Below, one piece after another: positions 14,518 to 21,422 of a DNA stretch of 21,422 nucleotides. How positions within the stretch are numbered: position 1 is the first letter of the stretch; each line of letters begins with the position of its first letter. The stretch is from Candidatus Avelusimicrobium faecicola (GTDB taxonomy: Bacteria; Elusimicrobiota; Elusimicrobia; Elusimicrobiales; Elusimicrobiaceae): NCBI GenBank assembly GCA_900540405.1, contig UQFW01000026.1:1-21422 (forward strand), written 5' to 3'. The notes beneath the pieces were generated by a model. The model saw only the letters and a program-made list of their open reading frames with translations. It did no database searches and was not told where the DNA came from. Made by a program: the position numbers and the translations under genes.

Positions 14518-15537
14518 TTATTTATTAGCGGCCAACTGCCCGCAGGCGGCCAGAACGTCGTTGCCCATACTTTTGCGGATAGTGACCCCGATGCCCATGG
14601 CCTTTACGGCGGCGGCAAAATCTTTTACTACTTTATCATCCGTCTTCATACCGCGGCCCAAATTGCAGGCAATCAGATTGACATGGATTAAGTAATTGTC
14701 TTTAATGCCGTAAATCCATTTGGCCAGTTTACGGATATGCTCCGGCCGGCTGTTGACGTTTTCCAAAACGGCATATTCTAAAAATACTTGGCGGCCCGTC
14801 ATGGCGATATATTCTTCCACCGCTTTTTGCAATTCTTCCAAATTAAAACGGCGGTTGACGGGCATTAATTTACTGCGTTCTGCATCGTCTGCATTGTGCA
14901 GGGAAACCGCCAAATTGGCCTGCGGCAAATCCACCGCCAGCTTGTGCAGTTTATCGGCAATGCCGGCCGTAGAAATGGAAATATGCCGCGCGCCGATATT
15001 CAAATAATCCGGGTTGGATAACGTCTGCGCCGCTTTTACCACATTTAAGTAATTGAGTAGCGGCTCCCCCATGCCCATAAATACCACGCTGGAAATCCGC
15101 TCGCCCAGTTTTTCTTTGCGCACATATTGGTACCACATTAAAACTTGGTCGGCAATTTCTTCATCCGTCAAATCCCGGCGGAAACCCATTTTGCCCGTAC
15201 TGCAAAAAGAACAGTGCAGTGGGCAACCCACCTGGCTGGAAACGCACACGCTCCAAGTATCCTGCGGTTTGAGCAGTACGGTTTCTATTTGGCGGCCGTC
15301 TTGCAGGGTGAGCAGGGCTTTGGCGGCTTTATCCGCCTTGGAAAACACCATTTTGCTTACTTTGAAACTTAAAATGGGGTATTTTTCAGCCAAATCCTGG
15401 CGGATTTGCGCCGGCAGAGAGGTGGCCTCCTCCCAAGACGTAATACCGTGTTTATAGACGGCATCCCTTACTTGGGCGATACGGAAATTCGGCAATCCGG
15501 CCGATTTTATATATTCTTTGACAGATTCAAAATTCAT
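14518..15537 (-). CDS. rlmN: Dual-specificity 23S rRNA/tRNA adenine-C2 methyltransferase RlmN
   Basis: RlmN is a radical-SAM enzyme that methylates C2 of A2503 in 23S rRNA and A37 of some tRNAs. The [4Fe-4S] cysteines are Cys105, Cys109 and Cys112 (GCPLHCSFCSTG). Cys98 (SVCVSSQ) and Cys332 (AACGQL) match the two extra cysteines of the E. coli enzyme. The VVFMGMGEPLLN SAM-binding motif and the C-terminal NLIACNLG region are present. Length 339 is slightly short but normal. The antibiotic-resistance relative Cfr is less likely, because the N-terminal and C-terminal blocks look like RlmN. AGGAAAG 7 bases before the ATG sets the start. It is the first gene of a four-gene minus-strand operon. Confidence 0.95.
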   Translation of the reverse strand: MNFESVKEYIKSAGLPNFRIAQVRDAVYKHGITSWEEATSLPAQIRQDLAEKYPILSFKVSKMVFSKADKAAKALLTLQDGRQIETVLLKPQDTWSVCVSSQVGCPLHCSFCSTGKMGFRRDLTDEEIADQVLMWYQYVRKEKLGERISSVVFMGMGEPLLNYLNVVKAAQTLSNPDYLNIGARHISISTAGIADKLHKLAVDLPQANLAVSLHNADDAERSKLMPVNRRFNLEELQKAVEEYIAMTGRQVFLEYAVLENVNSRPEHIRKLAKWIYGIKDNYLIHVNLIACNLGRGMKTDDKVVKDFAAAVKAMGIGVTIRKSMGNDVLAACGQLAANK

Positions 15538-15550
15538 GGGTTTCTTTCCT

Positions 15551-15556
15551 ATTATA
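15551..15556 (-). promoter_or_regulatory. Possible -10 box of the rlmN operon
   Basis: A perfect TATAAT on the minus strand ends 13 bases before the rlmN ATG. It is so close that the mRNA start would fall inside or just after the AGGAAAG ribosome site. No good -35 is visible, so an upstream promoter remains possible. Confidence 0.4.
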
Positions 15557-15658
15557 GGGTTTCTATCTATTTTAGCATTTTAGAGCCGTAAAATCAGTTT
15601 AGAAGCCTTTATTTTATATTAGTTTTGCCGGAAAGATGAAAAAAAGGCTTTATTTTAG

Positions 15659-15664
15659 TATAAT
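15659..15664 (+). promoter_or_regulatory. -10 box of the phosphohexomutase-enolase operon, leaderless-type spacing
   Basis: A perfect TATAAT ends 9 bases before the ATG at 15674. There is no ribosome site, so the transcript probably begins at or within a few bases of the start codon. Confidence 0.55.
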
Positions 15665-15673
15665 ACCTGCACG

Positions 15674-17161
15674 ATGACCCAAGAAATTAAATTTAGCACA
15701 GCCGGTTTTAGAACCATTACCGCAGACGGAATGACTGCCCAATCCGTCCAGCGTTTAGCTTACGGGATTTCCGAACATATTTTGGAACATCCTTTTTACG
15801 GATTTGAAGGTACAGGTTATAAAAAACACTGCCAGGACCGGGGCAAAAAGCCCAAAAAACCGCTCGTATTTATCGGGCACGATACCCGCTTTTTATCCCG
15901 CCAGTTTGCGGCCGTAGCGGCCAATGCCCTGGTGCAGAGCGGGATTACCGTTCAGTTGGCGGAACTGCCCCTTCCTACCCCGGTAGCGGAATGGACTGTA
16001 TTAAACGAATGTGCCGTCGGGGCCATCGTAGTCACCGGCAGTGAAAGCGAATACTATGTAAACGGGATTAAGTGGATTTCTTATTACGGCGGTATTGCCA
16101 ATAACGAAATCGTCAGCGATATTGAACGCCGTATTCCCTCCCCCTCTGCCCAAATTTTGAAAGCCTCCTCAACGGAGTTTAATTACATCAACGCCGCCGC
16201 CTGCATTACCAAGGATTTACGCAAGGATTATATTGCCCACTTGGAAAAACTGCTGGACGTAAAGGCGCTGAAAAAATCCAAACTTAAAATTGCGGTGGAC
16301 CCGTTATTCGGCACGGCTAAAAACTATTTCCGCCCGGTGCTGGAAAAATACGGCATTACCGTAGAAGGCATCCACGAAAATACGGATGTGTTGTTCGGCG
16401 GTAAAGTGCCCAACGCCGGCCCGGTCAGCTTGGAAGAGCTTAAAAAACTGGTGACTTCCAAAAAAATGCACTTGGGGATTGCCTGCAACCCGGATTGCGA
16501 TAAATTCGGCATTATTGATGCGGACGGCACTTGGGTTTCCCCCAACGAAATTATCCCCATGCTCTTAGACCACATTGTGCGCAACAAACAAAAAAAGGGC
16601 CGCGTATGCCGCAGTGTAATTACGTCTAACCTGTTTGACCAAGTAGCCAAAGCCCACGGGCTAATGCTACGCGAAACCCCGGTAGGGTTTAAGTACATTA
16701 CGGAACTGATGACCACCGGGCAGTATTTAATGGGTATGGAAGAATCCGGCGGGATTGCGCTGGCAAACCATATTCCCGATAAAGACGGCCTGCTCGCCTG
16801 CTTTTTAATTGTGGATATGCTGGCAGTGGAAGGCAAAACCTTAAAACAGTTGCGCAACGCTTTTTATAAAAAATACAAACCGTTGTATGACCAAAAAGTA
16901 AGTATGCCCAAAACGGAAACGGAAATTAACCGTATTATGGAGCGGTTGGACATAAAACCGCCGCTTTCCATTAATAAAACTTCCGTTTGGCGTATTGACT
17001 CCACGGACGGATTTAAGTTTATTCTGAAAGGCGGCAGTTGGTTGGCCATCCGTCCGTCCAGTACCGAGCGGCTCATCCGTTTGTATGCAGAATCCCCGGA
17101 TGAAAAAATACCCGCCGCTTTGATTAAAGAAGGCAAAAGAATTATAGACAGCATTATATAA
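15674..17161 (+). CDS. Phosphohexomutase (PGM/PMM) family protein with altered active-site loops
   Basis: The 495-residue product has the four-part layout of alpha-D-phosphohexomutases, which move phosphate between C1 and C6 of sugars such as glucose or mannose. The start KFSTAGFRTITADG corresponds to the usual FGTSGWRG block. The phosphoserine loop reads VTGSESEYYVNGIKW. Ser123 sits where the catalytic Ser is, but the normal TASHNP has become TGSESE. The metal loop reads NPDCDKFG (272-279) instead of DGDADR or DPDADR, so the first Asp is Asn272 and the Arg is Lys277. The sugar loop GMEESGG (354-360) and the phosphate loop RPSSTER (460-466) look normal. The protein could be a diverged mutase with changed metal or substrate use, or a non-catalytic relative. 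It is the first gene of the operon and precedes enolase by 35 bases. The start lacks a ribosome site. Confidence 0.87.
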   Translation: MTQEIKFSTAGFRTITADGMTAQSVQRLAYGISEHILEHPFYGFEGTGYKKHCQDRGKKPKKPLVFIGHDTRFLSRQFAAVAANALVQSGITVQLAELPLPTPVAEWTVLNECAVGAIVVTGSESEYYVNGIKWISYYGGIANNEIVSDIERRIPSPSAQILKASSTEFNYINAAACITKDLRKDYIAHLEKLLDVKALKKSKLKIAVDPLFGTAKNYFRPVLEKYGITVEGIHENTDVLFGGKVPNAGPVSLEELKKLVTSKKMHLGIACNPDCDKFGIIDADGTWVSPNEIIPMLLDHIVRNKQKKGRVCRSVITSNLFDQVAKAHGLMLRETPVGFKYITELMTTGQYLMGMEESGGIALANHIPDKDGLLACFLIVDMLAVEGKTLKQLRNAFYKKYKPLYDQKVSMPKTETEINRIMERLDIKPPLSINKTSVWRIDSTDGFKFILKGGSWLAIRPSSTERLIRLYAESPDEKIPAALIKEGKRIIDSII

Positions 17162-17191
17162 CCCCGGTTGTTCCTAAGCAACCGGAGGGGG
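17161..17191 (+). promoter_or_regulatory. Hairpin covering the enolase ribosome-binding site
   Basis: CCGGTTG (17164-17170) and CAACCGG (17179-17185) form a perfect 7-base stem with an 8-base loop right after the mutase stop codon. The 3' arm runs directly into the AGGGGG ribosome site. Four further C before the 5' arm could pair with that G run if a bulge is allowed. The structure may limit enolase translation or protect the 5' end of a processed mRNA. Confidence 0.5.
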
Positions 17192-17196
17192 TGAAA

Positions 17197-18468
17197 ATGA
17201 CTCGTATAAAAAAAATTACAGCCAGAGAAATTTTAGATTCCCGCGGCTTCCCCACGGTTGCGGCAGATGTGTATTTAGATGACGGCACCGTAGGTACCGC
17301 GGCCGTTCCCAGCGGCGCTTCCACCGGCTCACACGAAGCGTTGGAACTGCGTGACGGCGGCGCGCGCTACAACGGCAAAGGCGTATTAAAAGCCGTGGCC
17401 AATGTGGATAAAATTTCCCAGCATTTGGCCGGTATGAACCCGTTTGACATCCGCCTGATTGACGACAGCCTGATTGCCATGGACGGCACGGAAAACAAAA
17501 GCAATTTGGGTGCCAATGCCATGTTGGCGGTTTCCATGGCGGTTTTGCGGGCCGGGTGCCACCAAGCCAAACTGCCGCTTTACGAACATCTGCGCCGCGT
17601 GTATGAACTGCCCGCCGAGGGCTATTTGTTGCCTACCCCCATGCTCAACATTATTAACGGCGGCAAACACGCGGATTCCGGCCTGGACGTGCAGGAATTT
17701 ATGATTGTGCCCCAGCACGCGCCCAACTTTAGCGAGGCCCTGCGCGCCGCGTGCGAAACGTACCACGCCTTAAAAACCCTGCTCAAAGAACAAGGCATGG
17801 TTATTGCCGTGGGGGATGAGGGCGGATTTGCGCCGAAAATTGCCAAGCACGAGGACGTTTTCAAAACCATTTTGAGCGCCGCCCAAAAAGCGGGCCACCC
17901 GGATATGGCCCTGGCCACGGATTGTGCCGCCAGCGAATTTTACAAAGACGGGCAGTATCACTTTGAAAAATCCGCCTATACTTCCTCCCAAATGACGGAT
18001 ATTTATGCCCATTGGTGCCAAAACTATCCGCTCGTTTCCATAGAAGACCCCTTGCAAGAGGACGATTGGGCCGGGTGGCAGCACATTACGCAAAAACTGG
18101 GCAGTAAAATCAACCTGGTAGGGGATGACTTGTTCGTCACCAACCCGGCACGCTTGCAAAAAGGCATTGAACAAAAAGCGGCCAACTCTATTTTAATTAA
18201 GCTCAACCAAATCGGTACGGTTTCGGAAACGGTGGACGTGATGTTAAAGGCCCACCAAGCCGGCTACTCCACCATTGTTTCCCACCGCTCCGGCGAAACG
18301 GAAGACAGCTTTATTGCCGATTTGGCCGTAGCCACCAACGCAGGCGCTATTAAAACCGGCGCACCGGCCCGCGCGGAACGGACCGCCAAATACAACCGCT
18401 TACTGCAAATAGAGGCGGAATTGGGTGCCAAAGCGGCTTACGCCAAGGACAACGTGTTTAAGAAATGA
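17197..18468 (+). CDS. eno: Enolase
   Basis: Enolase converts 2-phosphoglycerate to phosphoenolpyruvate in glycolysis and is often part of the RNA degradosome. The 423-residue product has all key residues: SGASTGSHEALELRD (39-53), His158, Glu208 (GDEGG), metal ligands Asp242, Glu283 and Asp310, catalytic Lys335 (ILIKLNQIG) and SHRSGETED (362-370). ATG 17197 was chosen over GTG 17191 because the GGAGGGGG ribosome site ends right before the GTG and is well spaced only for the ATG. The stop codon overlaps the next start as ATGA. Together with gpmA it gives two consecutive steps of lower glycolysis in this window. Confidence 0.98.
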   Translation: MTRIKKITAREILDSRGFPTVAADVYLDDGTVGTAAVPSGASTGSHEALELRDGGARYNGKGVLKAVANVDKISQHLAGMNPFDIRLIDDSLIAMDGTENKSNLGANAMLAVSMAVLRAGCHQAKLPLYEHLRRVYELPAEGYLLPTPMLNIINGGKHADSGLDVQEFMIVPQHAPNFSEALRAACETYHALKTLLKEQGMVIAVGDEGGFAPKIAKHEDVFKTILSAAQKAGHPDMALATDCAASEFYKDGQYHFEKSAYTSSQMTDIYAHWCQNYPLVSIEDPLQEDDWAGWQHITQKLGSKINLVGDDLFVTNPARLQKGIEQKAANSILIKLNQIGTVSETVDVMLKAHQAGYSTIVSHRSGETEDSFIADLAVATNAGAIKTGAPARAERTAKYNRLLQIEAELGAKAAYAKDNVFKK

Positions 18469-18773
18469 TTTCCCGCCGCGCTAAAACACCTATCCAACAA
18501 CAAAAAAAGAAACTACTGCTGTGGTGCATCAGCATTGCAGCAGTGGTTTTGGTTATTTTCGGCGGAAGTTTTTTCAATTTAGTACACAATAAACTGGAAT
18601 TAAAAAAACTCAACAAACAAACCGTCCAACTGGAAAAAGACTTTCAGGCGCTCTCGGCGGAGTTGGAGCTGTTGCAAAAACAAGACCCGGTTTATTTAGA
18701 AAAACTGGCCCGCACCCGCTACCACATGACAAAACCCGGGGAAACGGAATTCCGTTTTCAGCCGGAAAAATGA
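18465..18773 (+). CDS. FtsB/DivIC-like septum formation initiator
   Basis: The 102-residue protein has a basic cytoplasmic N-terminus, one membrane helix (about 18-38) and a coiled coil (about 43-76). It ends in a short domain with PVYLEKLARTRYHMTKPGE, the pattern typical of FtsB/DivIC. Such proteins bridge FtsL and FtsQ in the division complex. It overlaps the enolase stop by 4 bases. An enolase-ftsB order is also known in proteobacteria, which supports the assignment. FtsB and DivIC cannot be told apart from sequence here. Confidence 0.85.
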   Translation: MISRRAKTPIQQQKKKLLLWCISIAAVVLVIFGGSFFNLVHNKLELKKLNKQTVQLEKDFQALSAELELLQKQDPVYLEKLARTRYHMTKPGETEFRFQPEK

Positions 18774-18780
18774 GGATTTT

Positions 18781-19389
18781 ATGAATATAGAAGTAATCCA
18801 TTTAGGCCCCATGGCAAACTGCACCTACCTGGTGACACAAGACGAAAACGCCCTGCTGATTGACCCCGCCTGGGATATGAACGCCCTGGAGCAAACCTTA
18901 AAAGCCAAAAAGCTAAACCTATTGGCCGTATTGTTTACCCACGGACACTTTGACCACGTCAAAACCGCCGAAACTTTACTAAAGGCCCACGGTTTGCGCG
19001 CTTATATAGAAGAAAACGACGTGCTGTTAAGCGGCTTACCCGGAGAGGTACTGCAACCCTACCGCGGGGAGCAAAACCTGCAAATCGGGCCGTTTAAGGT
19101 GCATATTATCCCCACGCCGGGCCATACGGCAGGCGGCGTGTGCATTTTAATCGGGGATGCCCTTTTTACCGGGGATACCCTTTTCCCGGGGGCGTGTGGC
19201 CGGGTGGACTTGCCGTCTTCCGACCCGCGCGAAATGCGCAAAAGTTTGTACCGGCTTTCCCAACTGCCGGACGATACCCAAATTTTTGCCGGGCACAGCT
19301 ACGGGGGAAAATCGGGCTCGTTCATCAGCTATGAACGCCAAACAAACCCCTTTATGCGTAATGCCATTAAAGATAAGGATATTTTATAA
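18781..19389 (+). CDS. MBL-fold metallo-hydrolase (glyoxalase II-like)
   Basis: The 202-residue product carries the metal-binding motif THGHFDH (53-59), followed by PGHTAGG, TGDTLF, a CGRVDLP block and GHSYG near the end. These are the ligand positions of the small glyoxalase-II-like group. It probably hydrolyses a thioester or related bond in the cytoplasm; the substrate is unknown. It starts 7 bases after the FtsB-like gene and its stop shares one base with the lgt start (TAATG). Other members of this family act on sulfur compounds or lactones, so no symbol is given. Confidence 0.9.
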   Translation: MNIEVIHLGPMANCTYLVTQDENALLIDPAWDMNALEQTLKAKKLNLLAVLFTHGHFDHVKTAETLLKAHGLRAYIEENDVLLSGLPGEVLQPYRGEQNLQIGPFKVHIIPTPGHTAGGVCILIGDALFTGDTLFPGACGRVDLPSSDPREMRKSLYRLSQLPDDTQIFAGHSYGGKSGSFISYERQTNPFMRNAIKDKDIL

Positions 19390-20174
19390 TGCACCCCATA
19401 TTACTGAAAATAGGCTCTTTTGAACTGGCCAGCTACGGCGTGATGACTGCGCTGGGCTACGCGGCGGCCTCGTGGTATTTGGTACGCCGTTTACAAGCGG
19501 TTAAGTTGGATAAAGATACTTTTTGGAACATTATTTTTATCGCCTTTCTAGGGGCGTTAATCGGCAGTAAACTGCTTTACATTATTCTTTCGTGGCCGCT
19601 GTTGGGCGATACGTTTACCGCTAAAATAGCCAATATCTTCCAAAATTTCCGCTATGGGTTTGTGTTTTTCGGCGGGATGATTTTGTCCGTGGCCTCTTTA
19701 TATGCGTACCTGAAAAAGAAACGCCTGCCCATTTTGCCGACGGCGGATTTCTTAATTACGGCCCTGCCGCTCGGGCATGCCCTGGGGCGCATTGGCTGTT
19801 TTTTGGCCGGGTGTTGCTACGGCAAACCCACCACGCTGCCGTGGGGCGTGGTATTTACCAACCCGGATACGCTGGTTCCCGTCCAATTACAGGGGGTGCC
19901 GCTTCATCCTACCCAACTGTACGAAACGGCGTGCAATTTGCTTTTGTTCTTTTACCTGCACAAGGCGTATCAAAAAAAACATACGGCGGGCAGTATTTTA
20001 ATCCGCTACATTATCGGATACAGCGCTATCCGCTTTGTAATAGAATTTTTCCGCGGGGATTACCGCGGTGCATTTATATTGGGGCTGTCGCCGTCGCAGG
20101 CATTAGCGGTTTGCGCCGTGGTGCTTGCCGCGGCGGTGTATGCCCTGTTTATTAAGGAAACAAAACATGGCTGA
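19389..20174 (+). CDS. lgt: Prolipoprotein diacylglyceryl transferase
   Basis: Lgt transfers diacylglycerol from phosphatidylglycerol to the lipobox cysteine of prolipoproteins in the inner membrane. The 261-residue product has several hydrophobic helices. It carries the signature GRIGCFLAGCCYG in the central region, HPTQLYE after it and RFVIEFFRGD near the C-terminus, all as in the family. The start overlaps the MBL stop by one base (TAATG), and the stop overlaps the next gene by 8 bases, so the three genes are translated as a coupled unit. A client is encoded nearby, the lipoprotein at 14064-14504. Confidence 0.96.
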   Translation: MHPILLKIGSFELASYGVMTALGYAAASWYLVRRLQAVKLDKDTFWNIIFIAFLGALIGSKLLYIILSWPLLGDTFTAKIANIFQNFRYGFVFFGGMILSVASLYAYLKKKRLPILPTADFLITALPLGHALGRIGCFLAGCCYGKPTTLPWGVVFTNPDTLVPVQLQGVPLHPTQLYETACNLLLFFYLHKAYQKKHTAGSILIRYIIGYSAIRFVIEFFRGDYRGAFILGLSPSQALAVCAVVLAAAVYALFIKETKHG

Positions 20175-21081
20175 AAAAAAGACTCTCATTTTTGACGGAT
20201 ATTCCCGCCGCTTGGATATTTATGTGTGCGACGAGCTGGAAACTTTCCCCCGCGCCTTGGTGCAACGGATGATTAAGGACGGCAAAGTGACCGTAAACGG
20301 CAAACAGGTAAAGCCTTCCTGGCCGCTTACGCCCGGCGAAAAAGTGGAAATTGAAATGCCCTCCGCCGCCAAAACCAAAATTCAACTGAAAGATTTGCTC
20401 ATTCATGATGACGAAGATTTTTTTGTAATTGCCAAACCGGCCGGGTTGTTGGTTCACCCGCAAAGCCCGGTGTGGGAAACCAACCCGCAGGCGGTCTTTT
20501 CGTTTGAAGAAACACTGGTATCCGTCATTTTGGCTACTCCCCCCGCCGGGTTTGATACTTCCACCCCCCGCGCCGGGTTGGTACACCGCCTAGACCGCGA
20601 AACCAGCGGGGTCATGGTAATTGCCAAAAACGCGATTTTTCAAAACTGTATGACGGAACTTTTTGCCAACCGCCTAGTCCGCAAGACGTATTATTCTATT
20701 GCCTGCGGAGAAATCCCGGACGACGAGGGCGTGATTAATGTGCCTATCGGGCGTGTGGCGGGCGGAAAAATTAAAGCCTCCGATATGGGGCGCGAAGCCA
20801 TTACGGAATACAAAGTATTGGAACGCAAAAACGGTTTTACCCGCGTGCAGTTGCACCCCGTCACGGGGCGCACCAACCAGTTGCGTGTGCATTTAAGTTG
20901 GCTGGGCTACCCGGTACTGGGGGACTGGCTGTATAAAGGGGCCACGGCCGACAGGCTGATGCTCCACTCCCGCCGGGTGGAGTTTGCCCACCCGTACACT
21001 GGGGAGCCTTTACAGTTTGAAGCGCCTGTTCCGCCGGATTTTACCGCCGCGTGGGAACGGGTAAGCACCGCCAAAAAATAA
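20167..21081 (+). CDS. RluD-family 23S rRNA pseudouridine synthase (RluA family)
   Basis: The enzyme isomerises uridine to pseudouridine in RNA. The 304-residue product has an N-terminal S4 RNA-binding domain (RRLDIYVCDELETFPRALV, then IKDGKVTVNGK, residues 14-46) and the catalytic RluA block. The active Asp143 lies in VHRLDRETSGV. Later motifs are GREAITEYKVL, HPVTGRTNQLRVHL and YPVLGDWLY. The S4 domain points to the RluC/RluD group; which uridines are modified is not decidable here. ATG 20167 was chosen over an in-frame upstream start because AAGGA lies 8 bases before it and homology begins there. It is the last gene of the operon. Confidence 0.93.
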   Translation: MAEKKTLIFDGYSRRLDIYVCDELETFPRALVQRMIKDGKVTVNGKQVKPSWPLTPGEKVEIEMPSAAKTKIQLKDLLIHDDEDFFVIAKPAGLLVHPQSPVWETNPQAVFSFEETLVSVILATPPAGFDTSTPRAGLVHRLDRETSGVMVIAKNAIFQNCMTELFANRLVRKTYYSIACGEIPDDEGVINVPIGRVAGGKIKASDMGREAITEYKVLERKNGFTRVQLHPVTGRTNQLRVHLSWLGYPVLGDWLYKGATADRLMLHSRRVEFAHPYTGEPLQFEAPVPPDFTAAWERVSTAKK

Positions 21082-21087
21082 AATCTA

Positions 21088-21113
21088 AACCGCGCTGAAA
21101 AGTGCGGTTTTTT
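21088..21113 (+). terminator. Rho-independent terminator of the six-gene operon
   Basis: AACCGCGCT and AGTGCGGTT arms form 9 pairs (one G-T) capped by a GAAA tetraloop and followed by TTTT. It begins 6 bases after the last stop codon. Confidence 0.9.
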
Positions 21114-21125
21114 GTGCATAAAAAT

Positions 21126-21138
21126 CCTCCGACGGAGG
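21126..21138 (-). terminator. Weak terminator-like hairpin facing left
   Basis: CCTCC and GGAGG arms with a 3-base loop are followed, on the minus strand, by ATTTTT. The stem is short, so it may be chance or may stop a minus-strand transcript arriving from the right. Confidence 0.3.
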
Positions 21139-21190
21139 GCTAGCTCAAAATAACTATTTTTTTAGGTGGACGGATGCGCAGATAAAGAGT

Positions 21191-21347
21191 ATCCTTTAAT
21201 TAAGCAGTACCAAGGGGGGAAGCGGAGATATGGGGATATTTCCGCTGACAAACAGGGGGATATGTAAAAAGGAAATATCAGCTTAATCACAGGGGACAAA
21301 CTAATATTTTCTTTTTGCGTAAGGGCTCCGCACACCGCGGAGCCCTT
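21191..21347 (+). ncRNA. Candidate structured RNA (leader or small RNA) ending in its own terminator
   Basis: No coding frame explains this stretch, but it has layered pairing. An outer stem ATTAAGC/GCTTAAT (21199-21205 with 21281-21287) encloses an 11-pair hairpin (21221-21246, one G-T pair, GGGG loop). The 3' arm of that hairpin contains GATATTTCC (21235-21243), which pairs perfectly with GGAAATATC (21271-21279), so two structures exclude each other. Four G runs of 4-6 lie between the stems, and a strong terminator follows. I do not recognise SRP RNA, tmRNA, RNase P RNA or a named riboswitch. It could be a small RNA or a switch-type leader of a gene starting near the right edge. No clear promoter was found. 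Confidence 0.4.
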
Positions 21348-21352
21348 TTTTA
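21321..21352 (+). terminator. Strong terminator at the right end
   Basis: GGGCTCCGC and GCGGAGCCC arms (9 pairs, extended by AA/TT) with a 5-base loop are followed by a T-rich run. The preceding operon already ends at 21113, so this must stop a different plus-strand transcript. Confidence 0.88.
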
Positions 21353-21369
21353 TTTTTTAAGGATATTTT

Positions 21370-21422
21370 TTGAGTAGCCTTTTTCCGCATGCGTTTAATT
21401 TTTATTGGTTTTTACTTATTTT
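21370..21422 (+). CDS. Possible start of a further gene, cut by the window edge
   Basis: A TTG codon at 21370 has AAGGA 6 bases upstream and opens a frame to the edge. It encodes about 17 residues rich in Phe, Leu, Tyr and Trp, like the start of a membrane protein. A competing ATG at 21389 in another frame also stays open and also encodes hydrophobic residues, but has no ribosome site. The evidence is too short for a firm call. Confidence 0.25.
   Translation, partial: MSSLFPHAFNFYWFLLI

Noticed and set aside
21220..21290. An 18-codon frame starting at ATG 21230 with GGAG upstream
   Set aside because: The ribosome site is only 3 bases away, the frame crosses both arms of the hairpins and the peptide has no recognisable feature.
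21191..21320. Possible SRP RNA or 6S RNA
   Set aside because: The conserved SRP core around GGAAGG-AGCAG is missing, and the two ends do not form the long paired rod expected for 6S RNA.
21160..21347. Possible T-box, because the terminator contains ACCGCGG and AGGTGGAC occurs upstream
   Set aside because: The T-box core UGGNACC is absent, and no specifier loop could be found. The ACCGCGG is simply part of the terminator arm.
21302..21391. A 29-codon minus-strand frame starting MRKKATQK
   Set aside because: It runs through the strong terminator stem and its composition is just the translation of A-rich sequence.

Overview
The window suggests a bacterium of medium GC with compact operons. A lipoprotein, a signal-peptide protein, Lgt and an FtsB-like protein indicate a secretory and lipoprotein pathway. 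The gene mix, including the shape of the large synthase, reminds me of gut-associated Elusimicrobiota. That placement is from memory and is not proven by any marker in the window.

Region 1 (1-5168, minus strand) is the N-terminal 1722 codons of a giant type I polyketide/fatty-acid synthase that runs off the left edge. The visible order is ketosynthase, malonyl-type acyltransferase, a second and divergent ketosynthase, then an acyl-carrier-like domain with the start of a tandem repeat of it. Region 2 (5169-6864, minus) is a 316-base spacer with a terminator, followed by a small operon read right to left: an ACT-less aspartate kinase, a 53-residue membrane protein, and a membrane-anchored coiled-coil protein.

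Region 3 (6865-11740) holds housekeeping genes. gpmA diverges from the aspartate kinase. def and a PTS EIIA-like gene lie on the minus strand. A two-gene plus-strand unit (TM0106-type RecB-like nuclease and an inositol-monophosphatase family enzyme) is followed by a stand-alone tandem ACT protein. Region 4 (11830-15537, minus) is a tightly packed operon: rlmN, a lipoprotein, a fused ComB-like/QueC protein and a secreted coiled-coil protein.

Region 5 (15674-21081, plus) is a six-gene operon: a phosphohexomutase homologue with altered active-site loops, enolase, an FtsB-like protein, an MBL-fold hydrolase, lgt and an RluD-family pseudouridine synthase. Most junctions overlap or nearly overlap. 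Region 6 (21082-21422) has no clear gene. It contains the operon terminator, a structured and apparently transcribed segment ending in its own strong terminator, and perhaps the first codons of a further gene.

The points most worth attention are the KS-AT-KS-ACP synthase with Thr at the usual phosphopantetheine Ser, the ComB-QueC fusion, the phosphohexomutase with an altered metal loop, a set of genes that look leaderless, and the structured RNA candidate at the right edge. No CRISPR array, insertion sequence, tRNA or rRNA was seen.
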